This document shows, one piece after another, positions 25,274-32,127 of a DNA stretch of 32,127 nucleotides. Location: contig CAYOLL010000064.1 of assembly GCA_964404765.1 (NCBI GenBank), positions 1 through 32,127 of the forward strand, given 5' to 3'. The position numbers were made by a program, and so were the translations under genes. The notes below the pieces were generated by a model that saw only the letters and a program-made list of their open reading frames with translations, was not told the origin of the DNA and did no database searches. The DNA is from CAYOLL01 sp964404765 [NCBI: uncultured Gemmatimonadota bacterium]. Its GTDB lineage: Bacteria > 4572-55. The first letter of the stretch is position 1, and every line of letters begins with the position of its first letter.

Positions 25274-25804
25274 ATGGAAGTAACATGGGTGATTTTCGCA
25301 TTGTTTTTAATTGGTTTTTATTGGTATACGCTTTATCCTCTATTTGATCAACGTTCTGCATTGGAAATGAGCGTGAGATTCAATCGTGGCGAAGCTCTTG
25401 AGCAATTTATCTATAAAAAGCTCTCGATTTATACAAATATAAAAGATTTGGATTTTGAGTACCAAATGGGCAAAATCAGCCTGCAGGATTATCAAGCAAT
25501 GCGATTGGAGTGTAAGAAAGAAGCCTCAGCTGTTTTAGTTGCATTGGATAGTTTTCATTATTCTAACGATGCACTCAAAGAAGTAGAACAACGAATAATG
25601 CAATCGCTGCAAAGCCAAAGCACTGCTGTTTTTTGCCCGGCCTGCAATGCAAAAAATGAACCGGACACAAAAATCTGCCAAAAGTGTAATCAACCTATAG
25701 CACACCAAAATTGTCCGGCTTGTGGGCAATTAGTTCTAAAAGGCGAGGCTTTTTGTAATCACTGTGGTCATTGTTTGGACGCTACAAGAAAGAAAGATAA
25801 CTAA
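25274..25804 (+). CDS. Membrane-anchored double zinc-ribbon protein with a CcmI-like segment
   Basis: A 176-residue protein with an N-terminal transmembrane helix (VIFALFLIGFYWYTLYPLF). Residues about 55-95 read IKDLDFEYQMGKISLQDY, close to the cytoplasmic N-terminal part of CcmI/CycH (pattern LKDLDxxYxxGKISxxDY). The C-terminal 50 residues have four CxxC pairs (CPAC, CQKC, CPAC, CNHC), making two zinc ribbons. Position between ccmF and ccmA suggests a job in cytochrome c assembly, perhaps as a metal- or partner-binding accessory; this is inference. The stop is four bases before the start of the next gene, so both are co-translated. Confidence 0.75.
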   Translation: MEVTWVIFALFLIGFYWYTLYPLFDQRSALEMSVRFNRGEALEQFIYKKLSIYTNIKDLDFEYQMGKISLQDYQAMRLECKKEASAVLVALDSFHYSNDALKEVEQRIMQSLQSQSTAVFCPACNAKNEPDTKICQKCNQPIAHQNCPACGQLVLKGEAFCNHCGHCLDATRKKDN

Positions 25805-25808
25805 GCAC

Positions 25809-26963
25809 ATGAAGACAAGTTTTTTTATTATAGCACTTCTGTTTCTCTTTAACAGATCTGTTTACGCACAAAATGGTAATGGTCTGCAAGTTAATTTAGA
25901 AAATGGAACCAATTCAGAGCAATTCTTTGTGGTTGAGCAGATTAAACTGCTTAAATTGGGCACGAGTATGCAACAAGTTGCCGCAAAAGATAGCGTCAGC
26001 AAGCAGTGCCAATTTGATAATCTTGAATCAGGCGTGCGCTATCTCATTCAGGCAAATTATAAAGGTATTAACTATAATCAGTCGTTCGTTTTTGACACAA
26101 ATCAAGCGGCAGTAACACTCACTGTCTTTGAACCGACGACACAGTGGCCGGACATAAGCGTTAGTCTTAATCACATTTTTTTTGATTTAACCGATGCCCA
26201 TACCTTATCGGTTGTCGAAGAGATTCATGCCGAAAACAAAAGTAATCTGACCTATCAGACTCCGGATGGGACACTAAAACTTTATTATCCAAAGGACGCT
26301 GTAGATAGAACTACTACGGCTCAAATGGGTTCTATGCCCCTGCCGGCAGGGACGCTTCCTCAACCAGACGGTAGCGTTGCGATAACATTTCCCTTGCGGC
26401 CCGGCAAAACAATTGTGACTTCAAAATACACAATTCCATATAATGATCGCTATGCATTTGAAAACAAATATGCCTATCCTTTAGCAGATCCTGTAGCTGT
26501 TTTAATTACACCTTTGGATATGCAGGTTGAATCCGCACAATTTGCATTTGCGTATAAAGATTCTATGCGGGGCTTGCAGGGCTTTCGTGTTGATCCACTA
26601 GAAACCAACGAGATATTGAAAATTCAGTTTACCGGCGGAACATCTTCTGCGACGGCAAATCCTGATGCCGGCGCTGTCGGTGAAGTTCTAATTCGTCCAA
26701 ATCGTATGAGTCAATACAAGATATGGATTATAGCGGTTTCAGCAGGAGTACTGTTCTTTGGCTTGTTTATTAGCCTGGTTAAATCTAAACCTCAGAAATT
26801 TGCCGGACAAGCCATCGCTAAATATCAGCAACATCTAATGGGGCAATTGGCTGACCTTGAATTGCGCTATCGTAATCAAGAAATTTCCACCGTTGATTAT
26901 GAAATCGAAAAAGGGCGCTTAAAGTCCGGGTTGGCTAACTTGCCTAAAGCTCTACACGAATGA
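25809..26963 (+). CDS. Signal-peptide protein with C-terminal membrane helix and CcmI-like motif
   Basis: A 384-residue protein I cannot assign to a named family. MKTSFFIIALLFLFNRSVYA is a signal peptide, so ATG 25809 is chosen over the frame start 25764, which overlaps the previous gene. The extracytoplasmic part (about 20-310) looks beta-rich, with repeated domains of a carboxypeptidase-regulatory or Ig-like kind (FDNLESGVRYLIQANYKG). A single transmembrane helix follows near 312-332 (IWIIAVSAGVLFFGLFISLV), then a cytoplasmic tail with LADLELRYRNQEISTVDYEI, the same LxxLxxxYxxxxIS..DY pattern as in the neighbour. The order ccmF, zinc ribbon, this gene, ccmA suggests a cytochrome c maturation accessory. 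Confidence 0.65.
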   Translation: MKTSFFIIALLFLFNRSVYAQNGNGLQVNLENGTNSEQFFVVEQIKLLKLGTSMQQVAAKDSVSKQCQFDNLESGVRYLIQANYKGINYNQSFVFDTNQAAVTLTVFEPTTQWPDISVSLNHIFFDLTDAHTLSVVEEIHAENKSNLTYQTPDGTLKLYYPKDAVDRTTTAQMGSMPLPAGTLPQPDGSVAITFPLRPGKTIVTSKYTIPYNDRYAFENKYAYPLADPVAVLITPLDMQVESAQFAFAYKDSMRGLQGFRVDPLETNEILKIQFTGGTSSATANPDAGAVGEVLIRPNRMSQYKIWIIAVSAGVLFFGLFISLVKSKPQKFAGQAIAKYQQHLMGQLADLELRYRNQEISTVDYEIEKGRLKSGLANLPKALHE

Positions 26964-26981
26964 AATTTAAGAGCCCATTTT

Positions 26982-27094
26982 GTAATTGCTCAAAAAGCGT
27001 GGGCAACCTTGCGAAGGCTTTACTGCAAAACTTGTGAAAGCGTGCACGGAAGCCTTCGCAAGGTTCGGTCTACCATCACTTTTTGAGCAATTAC
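26982..27094. mobile_element. 113-bp MITE, copy 1
   Basis: Perfect 16-bp terminal inverted repeats (gtaattgctcaaaaag at 26982-26997 and its complement at 27079-27094), plus an inner perfect 16-bp inverted pair (aaccttgcgaaggctt and complement), so the whole unit folds into a hairpin. It is flanked by cccatttt (26974-26981) and tccatttt (27095-27102), an 8-bp target duplication with one change. It differs from copy 2 at three bases. It lies between the accessory gene and ccmA, so it could affect ccmA expression. Confidence 0.9.
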
Positions 27095-27163
27095 TCCATT
27101 TTCCTGTGACAAACTATCGAGCCAAAATTAAGACTTTGCACCCACACTTAACAAAATATAAGA

Positions 27164-27874
27164 ATGAATCACACCTTGAAGACTACAGGCGTTTCAAAAG
27201 CATTTGGTCATGCAACCGTTTTGCGTCGAATTGATCTGGATTTACAACCAGGTGAACGTATAGCCTTGCTTGGACGAAATGGCGCCGGTAAGACCACTTT
27301 GCTACGGATTTTGGCAACATTGATTCGACCAACTACAGGGAGTGTTCTATTAGCAGGCAGAGATATTCATCGTGAAACTGAAATATGTCGAGCTATGATA
27401 GGGTTTATTTCACATCAAACCTTTCTTTATAATGACTTAACGCCGATACAAAATCTTCGGTTTTATGCACAACTCTATGGACTTATAAATCCTGATCTTC
27501 GTATAGACAACTTGTTAGAAATGATGCAACTCTCGCAGTGGCGAGGGACACCTGTTCGTAATTTCTCACGTGGCATGAGGCAACGTTTGGCGATTGCCCG
27601 TGCTTTTTTACATGATCCGCCATATCTTTTTTTGGATGAGCCCTTTACGGGCTTAGATCAAAATTCATCTGCGCAGCTAGCAGAAATTATTCGAACGGCA
27701 ACCGCAAAAAATTGCACAGTTATTCTTGTAACACATCAGATAGAACAAAGCCTTAATTTATGTAATCGGGTGCTTATAATGGAGAAGGGTCAAATATTGT
27801 TTGATCAATTGGCTGATAGTCTATCAATTAGTCAGTTAAAAACAATCTACCAAAAATTTGTTCCACAAGGATGA
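27164..27874 (+). CDS. ccmA: ABC transporter ATP-binding protein CcmA (haem exporter type)
   Basis: A 236-residue ABC ATPase, single nucleotide-binding domain. Walker A is GRNGAGKTT, the Q-loop region SHQTFLYNDLTPIQN, the signature FSRGMRQRLAIARA, Walker B FLDEPFTGLD and the switch His in LVTHQ. In system I maturation CcmA hydrolyses ATP to release holo-CcmE from the CcmABCD complex. Its size and context after ccmE/ccmF genes support CcmA, though other small ABC exporters look alike. The partner genes ccmB and ccmC should follow, but a transposase-like remnant follows instead. The ribosome site is weak and the MITE lies 69 bases upstream of the start. Confidence 0.82.
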   Translation: MNHTLKTTGVSKAFGHATVLRRIDLDLQPGERIALLGRNGAGKTTLLRILATLIRPTTGSVLLAGRDIHRETEICRAMIGFISHQTFLYNDLTPIQNLRFYAQLYGLINPDLRIDNLLEMMQLSQWRGTPVRNFSRGMRQRLAIARAFLHDPPYLFLDEPFTGLDQNSSAQLAEIIRTATAKNCTVILVTHQIEQSLNLCNRVLIMEKGQILFDQLADSLSISQLKTIYQKFVPQG

Positions 27875-27928
27875 TGTAGCATAAAAATAGTTAGCCAACT
27901 TCCTAGTTGTGGTGTCCGAACTCTTATT

Positions 27929-28434
27929 CTATGCGGCCTGCTTCTCGCTCACCGGCTGCCAAGTCAGCGCCAGCAAGGTTTGGCTAATGGTGACAGCCGG
28001 CCAAATCGCCGCAAATTTTTCCTTCTCTTTCAATATGGGCCAGCTTTTGCTCGACCTGACGCCGGCCCGATCTTCCTGTCCGCAACTTGATTTTTTCAGT
28101 TTATCCAAAGTCTACCGCAAGGCATTTGGAACCTCAGTCCCCGCCGCCACAGCAAAATCAAAAACAAACGGCCGAAACGTAATCTCGTAATAATGCGCCG
28201 TCCGGCGGTACCGTTCCCGAATCCGGCCAATTTGCTGCTCAATCACCGTCGAATCCTTGCGCTGCCCGCTTTCAACCAATTGTAACTGCTCAAAAAGCGT
28301 GGGCAACCTTGCGAAGGCTTTACTGCAAAACTTGTGAAAGCGTGCACTGAAGCCTTCGCAAGGTTCGGTCTACCACCACTTTTTGAGCAATTACAACCAA
28401 TTTCTGCAAGTCCTTCAACGTGTGAAACTTGCGG
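27929..28434 (-). pseudogene. Decayed transposase-like remnant (possibly IS1634-like), interrupted by a MITE
   Basis: On the minus strand, deleting MITE copy 2 and one target duplication joins KFHTLKDLQKLV to ESGQRKDSTVIEQQIGRI, continuing RERYRRTAHYYEITFRPF up to a TAG at 28114-28112; the same frame then stays open with ALTWQPVSEKQAA to 27929. The combination of a basic helical stretch ending RYRRxAxYYEI and a later LTWxxxxEKxAA recalls the linker of IS1634-type DDE transposases; this is a memory-based match, not a search result. No DDE catalytic residues, start codon or IS ends were found, so it is a fragment. Its GC-rich make-up contrasts with the AT-rich ccm genes beside it. Confidence 0.4.
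28282..28394. mobile_element. 113-bp MITE, copy 2
   Basis: It has the same length and sequence as copy 1 apart from three substitutions, one of them within the left terminal repeat. It is flanked by a perfect 8-bp target duplication, aaccaatt, at 28274-28281 and 28395-28402. The insertion splits the reading frame of the transposase-like remnant. The duplicated flank shows that this is a real insertion and fairly recent. Confidence 0.92.
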
Positions 28435-29623
28435 CCGCGCGACGCAAAATGTTTGCCGGATCAAACGCCTGTTTGATTCGTTGGCGCAGTTCCACTTCGG
28501 CGGGCGGCATGGTCCGGCGGCTAAATGGTTGATAATCCGGCAGGCCAAAGCTTTTTTCCAGGGTGATGAGGCCGATTTGTTGAAAACTGGCGATATGCGC
28601 CGCAATAACTTCAGCAGAGTCCGCCGGCAAAACGATATGCCACACGCCATCAAAACCATGCCCGAAAAGCCAGGCTCCGGCAATACCGTCAAGCTGCCGC
28701 TGCAGTTGGCCTAAAGCCACACAATCACCCGGCGGAATTTTGAGCGTGACGAAAACCCCGGCGGACATCTGCGTCCGGATGTGGCTCCACAGGTCCAGGC
28801 GCGTTTGCCAGCAGGCGGCTTGCGCGATGGGTGATTCGATAACGTCAAGGCGCCCGCCGTTTTCAGTCAACAGCGGGCGGAAACGGTCTATTTTCTCTGC
28901 CATGGTTGCGGCAAAGCCATCCAATTCGAGCAAGAGAACAGAACCGCCTGACCATAAGCCTAATTCGGCGCTTGTCCGCCGGCTCACCCACTCTAAGCGC
29001 GAGGGCTGCAATAGCGTGTCGGCAATGGCTTTGAGCGCGGCCAAAGCGGCGTTATCTTCGGCAAAATCTACCAGGAGCGTGACACGCTTTTCCGGCAACG
29101 GCAGCAGTTTAAAAATCAACCTGACCAAAATCGCCATTTCGCCCCACGAGCCGACCAAAAATTGAGCCAGATCGTAGCCGACTACATTTTTGATGGTCAA
29201 GCCGCCAACCCGCATGGCCTCGCCGGAAGCGGTCACAATGTCCATGCCGAGGATGTAGTTCCGCAAGCCGCCGTAGCGGGCCGTGCGCAGACTGCGGGTA
29301 TTAGTGGCCGCCATTCCGCCAATGGTGGCCGATTTACCGTCCGGCAGATCAATCGGCAAAAAAAATGTGTGCTCTTCAAGATAACCGGCAAAAGCAAGGG
29401 CATTCATTTGCGCCGGCACAATAACGGTTAGATCTTCGGCCATTAGCGTGATTTCCGGCGGCATTTCCGCCAGTGAAATAATGCGCCGTTCCGCTATTGG
29501 CGTGGCCTCGACCGCTATGCCGCTGCCGCTGATAATGGATACGAGATTTTTAGCCGCTGTGGATTGTCGAACCAGGTCAACCAATTCGATTTCGCTTTTT
29601 GGATAAAAAATAGGAGATGTCAT
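28415..29623 (-). CDS. GlcE-like FAD-binding oxidoreductase (glycolate oxidase subunit)
   Basis: A 402-residue FAD-linked protein of the GlcD/GlcE group. Residues about 10-180 form the FAD_binding_4 (PCMH) domain: SGSGIAVEATPIAERRII, SATIGGMAATNTRSLRTARY and GGLTIKNVVGYDLAQFLVGS, the last being the usual GGRTVKNVAGYD loop. The C-terminal FAD-linked oxidase domain ends in FDPANILRR, close to the family's normal FDPxxIFNPGR ending, so only the last few residues may be replaced where the transposase remnant begins. GlcE works with GlcD and GlcF to oxidise glycolate or related 2-hydroxy acids at the membrane; neither partner is here, so the gene is an orphan. ATG 29623 is chosen, with AGGA about 11 bases upstream; the frame to 29692 adds 23 doubtful residues. 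Confidence 0.85.
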   Translation of the reverse strand: MTSPIFYPKSEIELVDLVRQSTAAKNLVSIISGSGIAVEATPIAERRIISLAEMPPEITLMAEDLTVIVPAQMNALAFAGYLEEHTFFLPIDLPDGKSATIGGMAATNTRSLRTARYGGLRNYILGMDIVTASGEAMRVGGLTIKNVVGYDLAQFLVGSWGEMAILVRLIFKLLPLPEKRVTLLVDFAEDNAALAALKAIADTLLQPSRLEWVSRRTSAELGLWSGGSVLLLELDGFAATMAEKIDRFRPLLTENGGRLDVIESPIAQAACWQTRLDLWSHIRTQMSAGVFVTLKIPPGDCVALGQLQRQLDGIAGAWLFGHGFDGVWHIVLPADSAEVIAAHIASFQQIGLITLEKSFGLPDYQPFSRRTMPPAEVELRQRIKQAFDPANILRRAAASFTR

Positions 29624-29769
29624 CAAACAAATATTCCTGACTTGAATTCTAAAGTTGACGAAACGCATAAAAAAATATAAGTTAATGGACAATGAGCAAC
29701 GGGCAATGGCGAATAATATTCTTTATTCTACGGGTCGTGTCAACTTTCTTTTAAATTCAAAGAACATAT

Positions 29770-30498
29770 ATGGAACGCATCGAACTAAAAAAAATTATTG
29801 AAGCTTTGCTATTCGCTTCTTCAGACCCGCTTTCCGTGCCAAAACTGAAGTCGATCACTGAAGCCTCTACCCAGGAAATTCGTAGTCTCATTATAGATTT
29901 GCAAAATGAGTACATGGTGCATAATCATGCTTTTCAAATTACCGAAGTGGCTTCGGGCTACTTGTTATTAACATTGAACGAATATGACGGCTGGATCAAC
30001 AAGCTGGTCGGCGAAAAAAGGCGCACCCGTCTATCGCAGGCGGCATTAGAAACATTGGCCATTATTGCCTACAAACAGCCCATTATCCGGGCGGAAGTAG
30101 AAGCGATTCGCGGGGTCAACAGCGATAGCATTATCGGCCAGCTACTGGCCAAAAATCTGGTGGCGCTGGCCGGTCGGGCCGATACCATTGGCCGGCCGCA
30201 TTATTTACGGACCACCAAACAGTTTTTGGACTATTTTGGCCTGAAAACATTGGACGATTTACCCAGTATTGAAGAAATCGAGAAAATACTGCGCGACCGG
30301 GCCAATGAGAGCCAAACCAACCTGTTTCCACAAGAGCAATCCTCATTAACTATCCCACAAGAGCAATCCACATTAACCATCATTGATGCGCATGAAGCAC
30401 CTCCTCAAATGATCCTGCTCGGCGGCAATGAAAAGGAAGGCCCGGCAGTGGTGATCGACGGTAAAGGCGATGAAAATGGCGACGATTCGGCTCAATAG
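29770..30498 (+). CDS. scpB: Segregation and condensation protein ScpB
   Basis: A 242-residue kleisin-complex subunit that works with SMC and ScpA in chromosome condensation. Two winged-helix domains occupy about residues 1-165: LKKIIEALLFASSDPLSV at the start, and RTRLSQAALETLAIIAYKQP with EAIRGVNSDSIIGQLLAK and GRPHYLRTTKQFLDYFGL later, the conserved ScpB core. The C-terminus (about 185-242) is a non-conserved acidic tail that includes a 9-residue duplication. scpA, usually immediately upstream, is absent. It overlaps the pseudouridine synthase gene by 29 bases. Confidence 0.95.
   Translation: MERIELKKIIEALLFASSDPLSVPKLKSITEASTQEIRSLIIDLQNEYMVHNHAFQITEVASGYLLLTLNEYDGWINKLVGEKRRTRLSQAALETLAIIAYKQPIIRAEVEAIRGVNSDSIIGQLLAKNLVALAGRADTIGRPHYLRTTKQFLDYFGLKTLDDLPSIEEIEKILRDRANESQTNLFPQEQSSLTIPQEQSTLTIIDAHEAPPQMILLGGNEKEGPAVVIDGKGDENGDDSAQ
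30328..30381. repeat. 27-bp tandem duplication in scpB
   Basis: Two 27-base units (30328-30354 and 30355-30381) differ at two bases and encode PQEQSSLTI and PQEQSTLTI in the C-terminal tail of ScpB, outside the conserved domains. Confidence 0.9.
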
Positions 30499-31216
30499 AT
30501 TCCTGGCTCAATGCGGCATAGCATCCCGCCGCCGCAGTGACGCTCTAATCGAGCAGGGCGAAGTCCGGGTCAATGGCGATATCATCTATGAATTAGGCCA
30601 TACGATTGACTCGGAAAAAGATGCGATTGTATTTCAAGGTAAGCCGGTTAAGCCGCAGATCGAGCGCTTTGTCATGCTCAACAAACCAATCGGCTATGTT
30701 GTTTCCGCTTCCGATCCGGAAGGCCGCCAGACGGTCTTTGAACTGCTAAAAGACATCCCGGAAAGACTTTTCCCGATTGGCCGGCTGGATCTAAACTCCA
30801 AAGGGCTGCTGCTGTTGACCAATATGGGTAAACTGGCCCATCGGTTAGCCCATCCGCGTTTTAATGTCCGCAAAACCTACCACGCCATTTTTGACGGCCA
30901 TGTCAACGGCGAAAACATCGAACGGTTGAAAACCGGCGTCGAACTGGACGACGGCCCAACCGCCCCGGCCAAAGTGCGCGTCCTCAAAACACGCAAAGAT
31001 TCCACCTTGCTGGAGATTAAAATTCACGAGGGCCGCAACCGGCAAATTCGGCGGATGGCCGAAGCTGTTGGCCACAAAGTCCTTGATCTGGAACGGGTAG
31101 CCGTGGATCATCTGCAACTGGGTCGTTTGCAGCGCGGCTGCTGGCGTTATCTGACCGCCAATGAAATTGATGATTTGAAACGGCGCGTCAATTATGAAAA
31201 TGACGAGGCCGAATAA
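30470..31216 (+). CDS. RsuA/RluB-family rRNA pseudouridine synthase
   Basis: A 248-residue enzyme that converts uridine to pseudouridine in rRNA. An S4 RNA-binding domain (about 3-60, RLNRFLAQCGIASRRRSDAL) is followed by the catalytic domain with PIGRLDLNSKGLLLLTN, whose Asp is the nucleophile, and KIHEGRNRQIRRMAEAVGH, typical of the RsuA/RluB/E/F group. Position directly after scpB is the classical place for rluB, so 23S rRNA is the probable target. The start may be ATG 30470 or ATG 30476; the latter has AAGGCG at better spacing. The scpB end lies inside the 5' end in another frame, and the next gene starts one base after the stop. Confidence 0.92.
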   Translation: MKMATIRLNRFLAQCGIASRRRSDALIEQGEVRVNGDIIYELGHTIDSEKDAIVFQGKPVKPQIERFVMLNKPIGYVVSASDPEGRQTVFELLKDIPERLFPIGRLDLNSKGLLLLTNMGKLAHRLAHPRFNVRKTYHAIFDGHVNGENIERLKTGVELDDGPTAPAKVRVLKTRKDSTLLEIKIHEGRNRQIRRMAEAVGHKVLDLERVAVDHLQLGRLQRGCWRYLTANEIDDLKRRVNYENDEAE

Positions 31217-31217
31217 T

Positions 31218-32006
31218 ATGGAAAAGGCCCTGGTGACCATTGGCGTCGCACCGCTGCGGGCAGAGAGCAGTAGCCGGTCGGAAATGGTGTCGCAGGCAAC
31301 TTTGGGAACGCTGGTAGCGGTCCTTGAATTAACCGAAAAGTGGGCCCTTTGTCAAACGCCGGATTGTTATCGCGGCTGGATTGAGCGTCAGAATTTAAAT
31401 GACGCCGGTGAATCGCCCTATCTTTACCATCCGGAAGAAAGAACTCGCGTCAATTGGGCGCTGTGGGATTTTGTGCGGGCCGAGCCTTCGCCGGCCAGTC
31501 CGGCGCTGGTGGAAGTGGTGCGCGGCGTGCGTTTGCCGATCATTGCCTGGACGCATGAATGGGCACAGATATTGCTGCCTGATTTACGACGTGGCTGGAT
31601 TCCCAAATACTGCCTTTTTGCCGAAGATCGCCTCAAAGACACCCGGCTGCAGATTATCCGTGATGCCTATGGCTGTCTTGGCATTTCCTACCTGTGGGGC
31701 GGCACAACGCCCAAAGGTTTTGACTGTTCCGGTCTGGCTCAAACTGTTTTTAGCTGGAACGGAGTAGCCCTGCCGCGTGACGCTTATCAGCAAGCGGAAG
31801 TGGGACAGCCGATAACGCCGGAAACCGATTTTGCCAACATTCAGCCCGCCGATTTATTGTTTTTTGCCCATCCCGGACAACGCATTTCGCACGTGGGTAT
31901 TTCGCTGGGTGGTAAGGATTATATTCATGCCGGCAATATTGTCCGCCTGTCCAATTTGGATCAGGAGTACGGTTCGATTCTGCAAGCGATTCGGCGCGTC
32001 ACTTAA
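31218..32006 (+). CDS. NlpC/P60 cell-wall endopeptidase with SH3-like domains
   Basis: A 262-residue cysteine peptidase. The first 150 residues carry SH3-like segments (SQATLGTLVAVLELTEKWAL; CYRGWIERQNL), and the NlpC/P60 domain holds YLWGGTTPKGFDCSGLAQTV with catalytic Cys, HVGISLGG with catalytic His and HAG with the third polar position. This is the layout of gamma-D-glutamyl-L-diamino acid endopeptidases (YkfC type), which trim peptidoglycan peptides. No signal peptide is seen, so a recycling role in the cytoplasm is possible. ATG 31218 is one base after the preceding stop and has GAGG eight bases upstream; the frame start at 31194 would overlap the previous gene. Confidence 0.88.
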   Translation: MEKALVTIGVAPLRAESSSRSEMVSQATLGTLVAVLELTEKWALCQTPDCYRGWIERQNLNDAGESPYLYHPEERTRVNWALWDFVRAEPSPASPALVEVVRGVRLPIIAWTHEWAQILLPDLRRGWIPKYCLFAEDRLKDTRLQIIRDAYGCLGISYLWGGTTPKGFDCSGLAQTVFSWNGVALPRDAYQQAEVGQPITPETDFANIQPADLLFFAHPGQRISHVGISLGGKDYIHAGNIVRLSNLDQEYGSILQAIRRVT

Positions 32007-32047
32007 GCCCAAAACCTTTTTTCGGCAAAAACTATTGCTACGCGGCG

Positions 32048-32126
32048 TAAGTTCGTGTGAACTTTTTCGACAATCAAAACCTGACGGGTTTCCAAAACCC
32101 GTCAGGTTTGAGTTCACACAAACTTA
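32048..32126. repeat. Nested inverted-repeat element at the right edge
   Basis: The outer 16-bp arms (taagttcgtgtgaact at 32048-32063 and its partner at 32111-32126) have one mismatch. An inner perfect 15-bp hairpin (aaacctgacgggttt, 32077-32091 with 32095-32109) has a 3-base loop. It could serve as a terminator for the scpB operon, but its left end matches the element at 7427, so it is more likely a dispersed palindromic repeat. Confidence 0.7.
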
Positions 32127-32127
32127 T

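Noticed and set aside
26986-27234. Small plus-strand protein (82 codons) between the accessory gene and ccmA
   Set aside because: Most of the frame is MITE sequence and the rest overlaps ccmA; there is no ribosome site or homology cue.
27909-28190. A CcmB-like membrane protein after ccmA
   Set aside because: The frame is short, has no CcmB motifs and lies antisense to the transposase-like remnant.

Overview
The window looks like a chromosomal segment of a Gram-negative (diderm) bacterium, most likely from the FCB superphylum (Calditrichota/KSB1, Ignavibacteria or similar). This placement is an inference from gene content: a periplasmic Reg_prop/Y_Y_Y sensor kinase, a DUF4129-DUF4350 pair, a GbsR-type regulator, separate secD and secF, and a system I cytochrome c maturation locus with a Cys-type CcmE. 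No rRNA or tRNA gene was seen, and there is no phage, plasmid or CRISPR signature. Starts other than ATG are common: GTG for the GbsR-like gene and probable TTG for two sensor kinases.

Layout. 1-2576: the 3' part of a large ChpA/CheA-like protein with an acidic Met-rich tandem repeat, Hpt-like segments without a clear phosphorylatable His, a degenerate ATPase domain and an intact CheW domain; it looks like a chemosensory pseudokinase. 2609-2638: a bidirectional terminator facing a GbsR-like regulator and a secreted protein on the minus strand. 4407-6940: a COG2231 DNA glycosylase (Endo III/MagIII-like) and a soluble PAS-GAF histidine kinase. 6941-7549: a gene-free stretch with two palindromic elements. 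7550-11352 (minus): two translationally coupled kinases, a MASE3-like/PAS hybrid kinase and a REC-HisKA-HATPase protein, probably one phosphorelay. 11349-11954: the wreckage of two genes, a class III cyclase 5' end joined to a frameshifted GrpB 3' end that still overlaps the kinase start. 12000-12897: non-coding, with an orphan terminator, a promoter and a structured leader in front of a YVTN beta-propeller protein (12898-13935). 14049-17318 (minus): a propeller sensor kinase. 17452-19355 (minus): the DUF4350/DUF4129 pair. 19533-22381: promoter, secD, secF. 22533-27874: ccmE, ccmF, a zinc-ribbon membrane protein, a signal-peptide protein with a C-terminal membrane segment, and ccmA. 27929-28434: a decayed transposase-like remnant. 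28415-29623 (minus): an orphan glcE-like gene. 29770-32006: scpB, an rsuA/rluB-type pseudouridine synthase and an NlpC/P60 hydrolase in a tight operon. A palindromic element closes the window.

The clearest mobile signal is a 113-bp MITE present twice (26982-27094 and 28282-28394), with perfect or near-perfect 16-bp terminal inverted repeats and 8-bp target duplications. One copy lies between genes of the ccm locus. The other is inserted in the transposase-like remnant, and removing it together with one target duplication restores a continuous reading frame. Other points worth a look are the pseudokinase CheA, the Cys-type ccm locus whose two accessory proteins share a CcmI-like motif, and the GrpB/cyclase scar from which the hybrid kinase should be re-annotated to start at a TTG codon.
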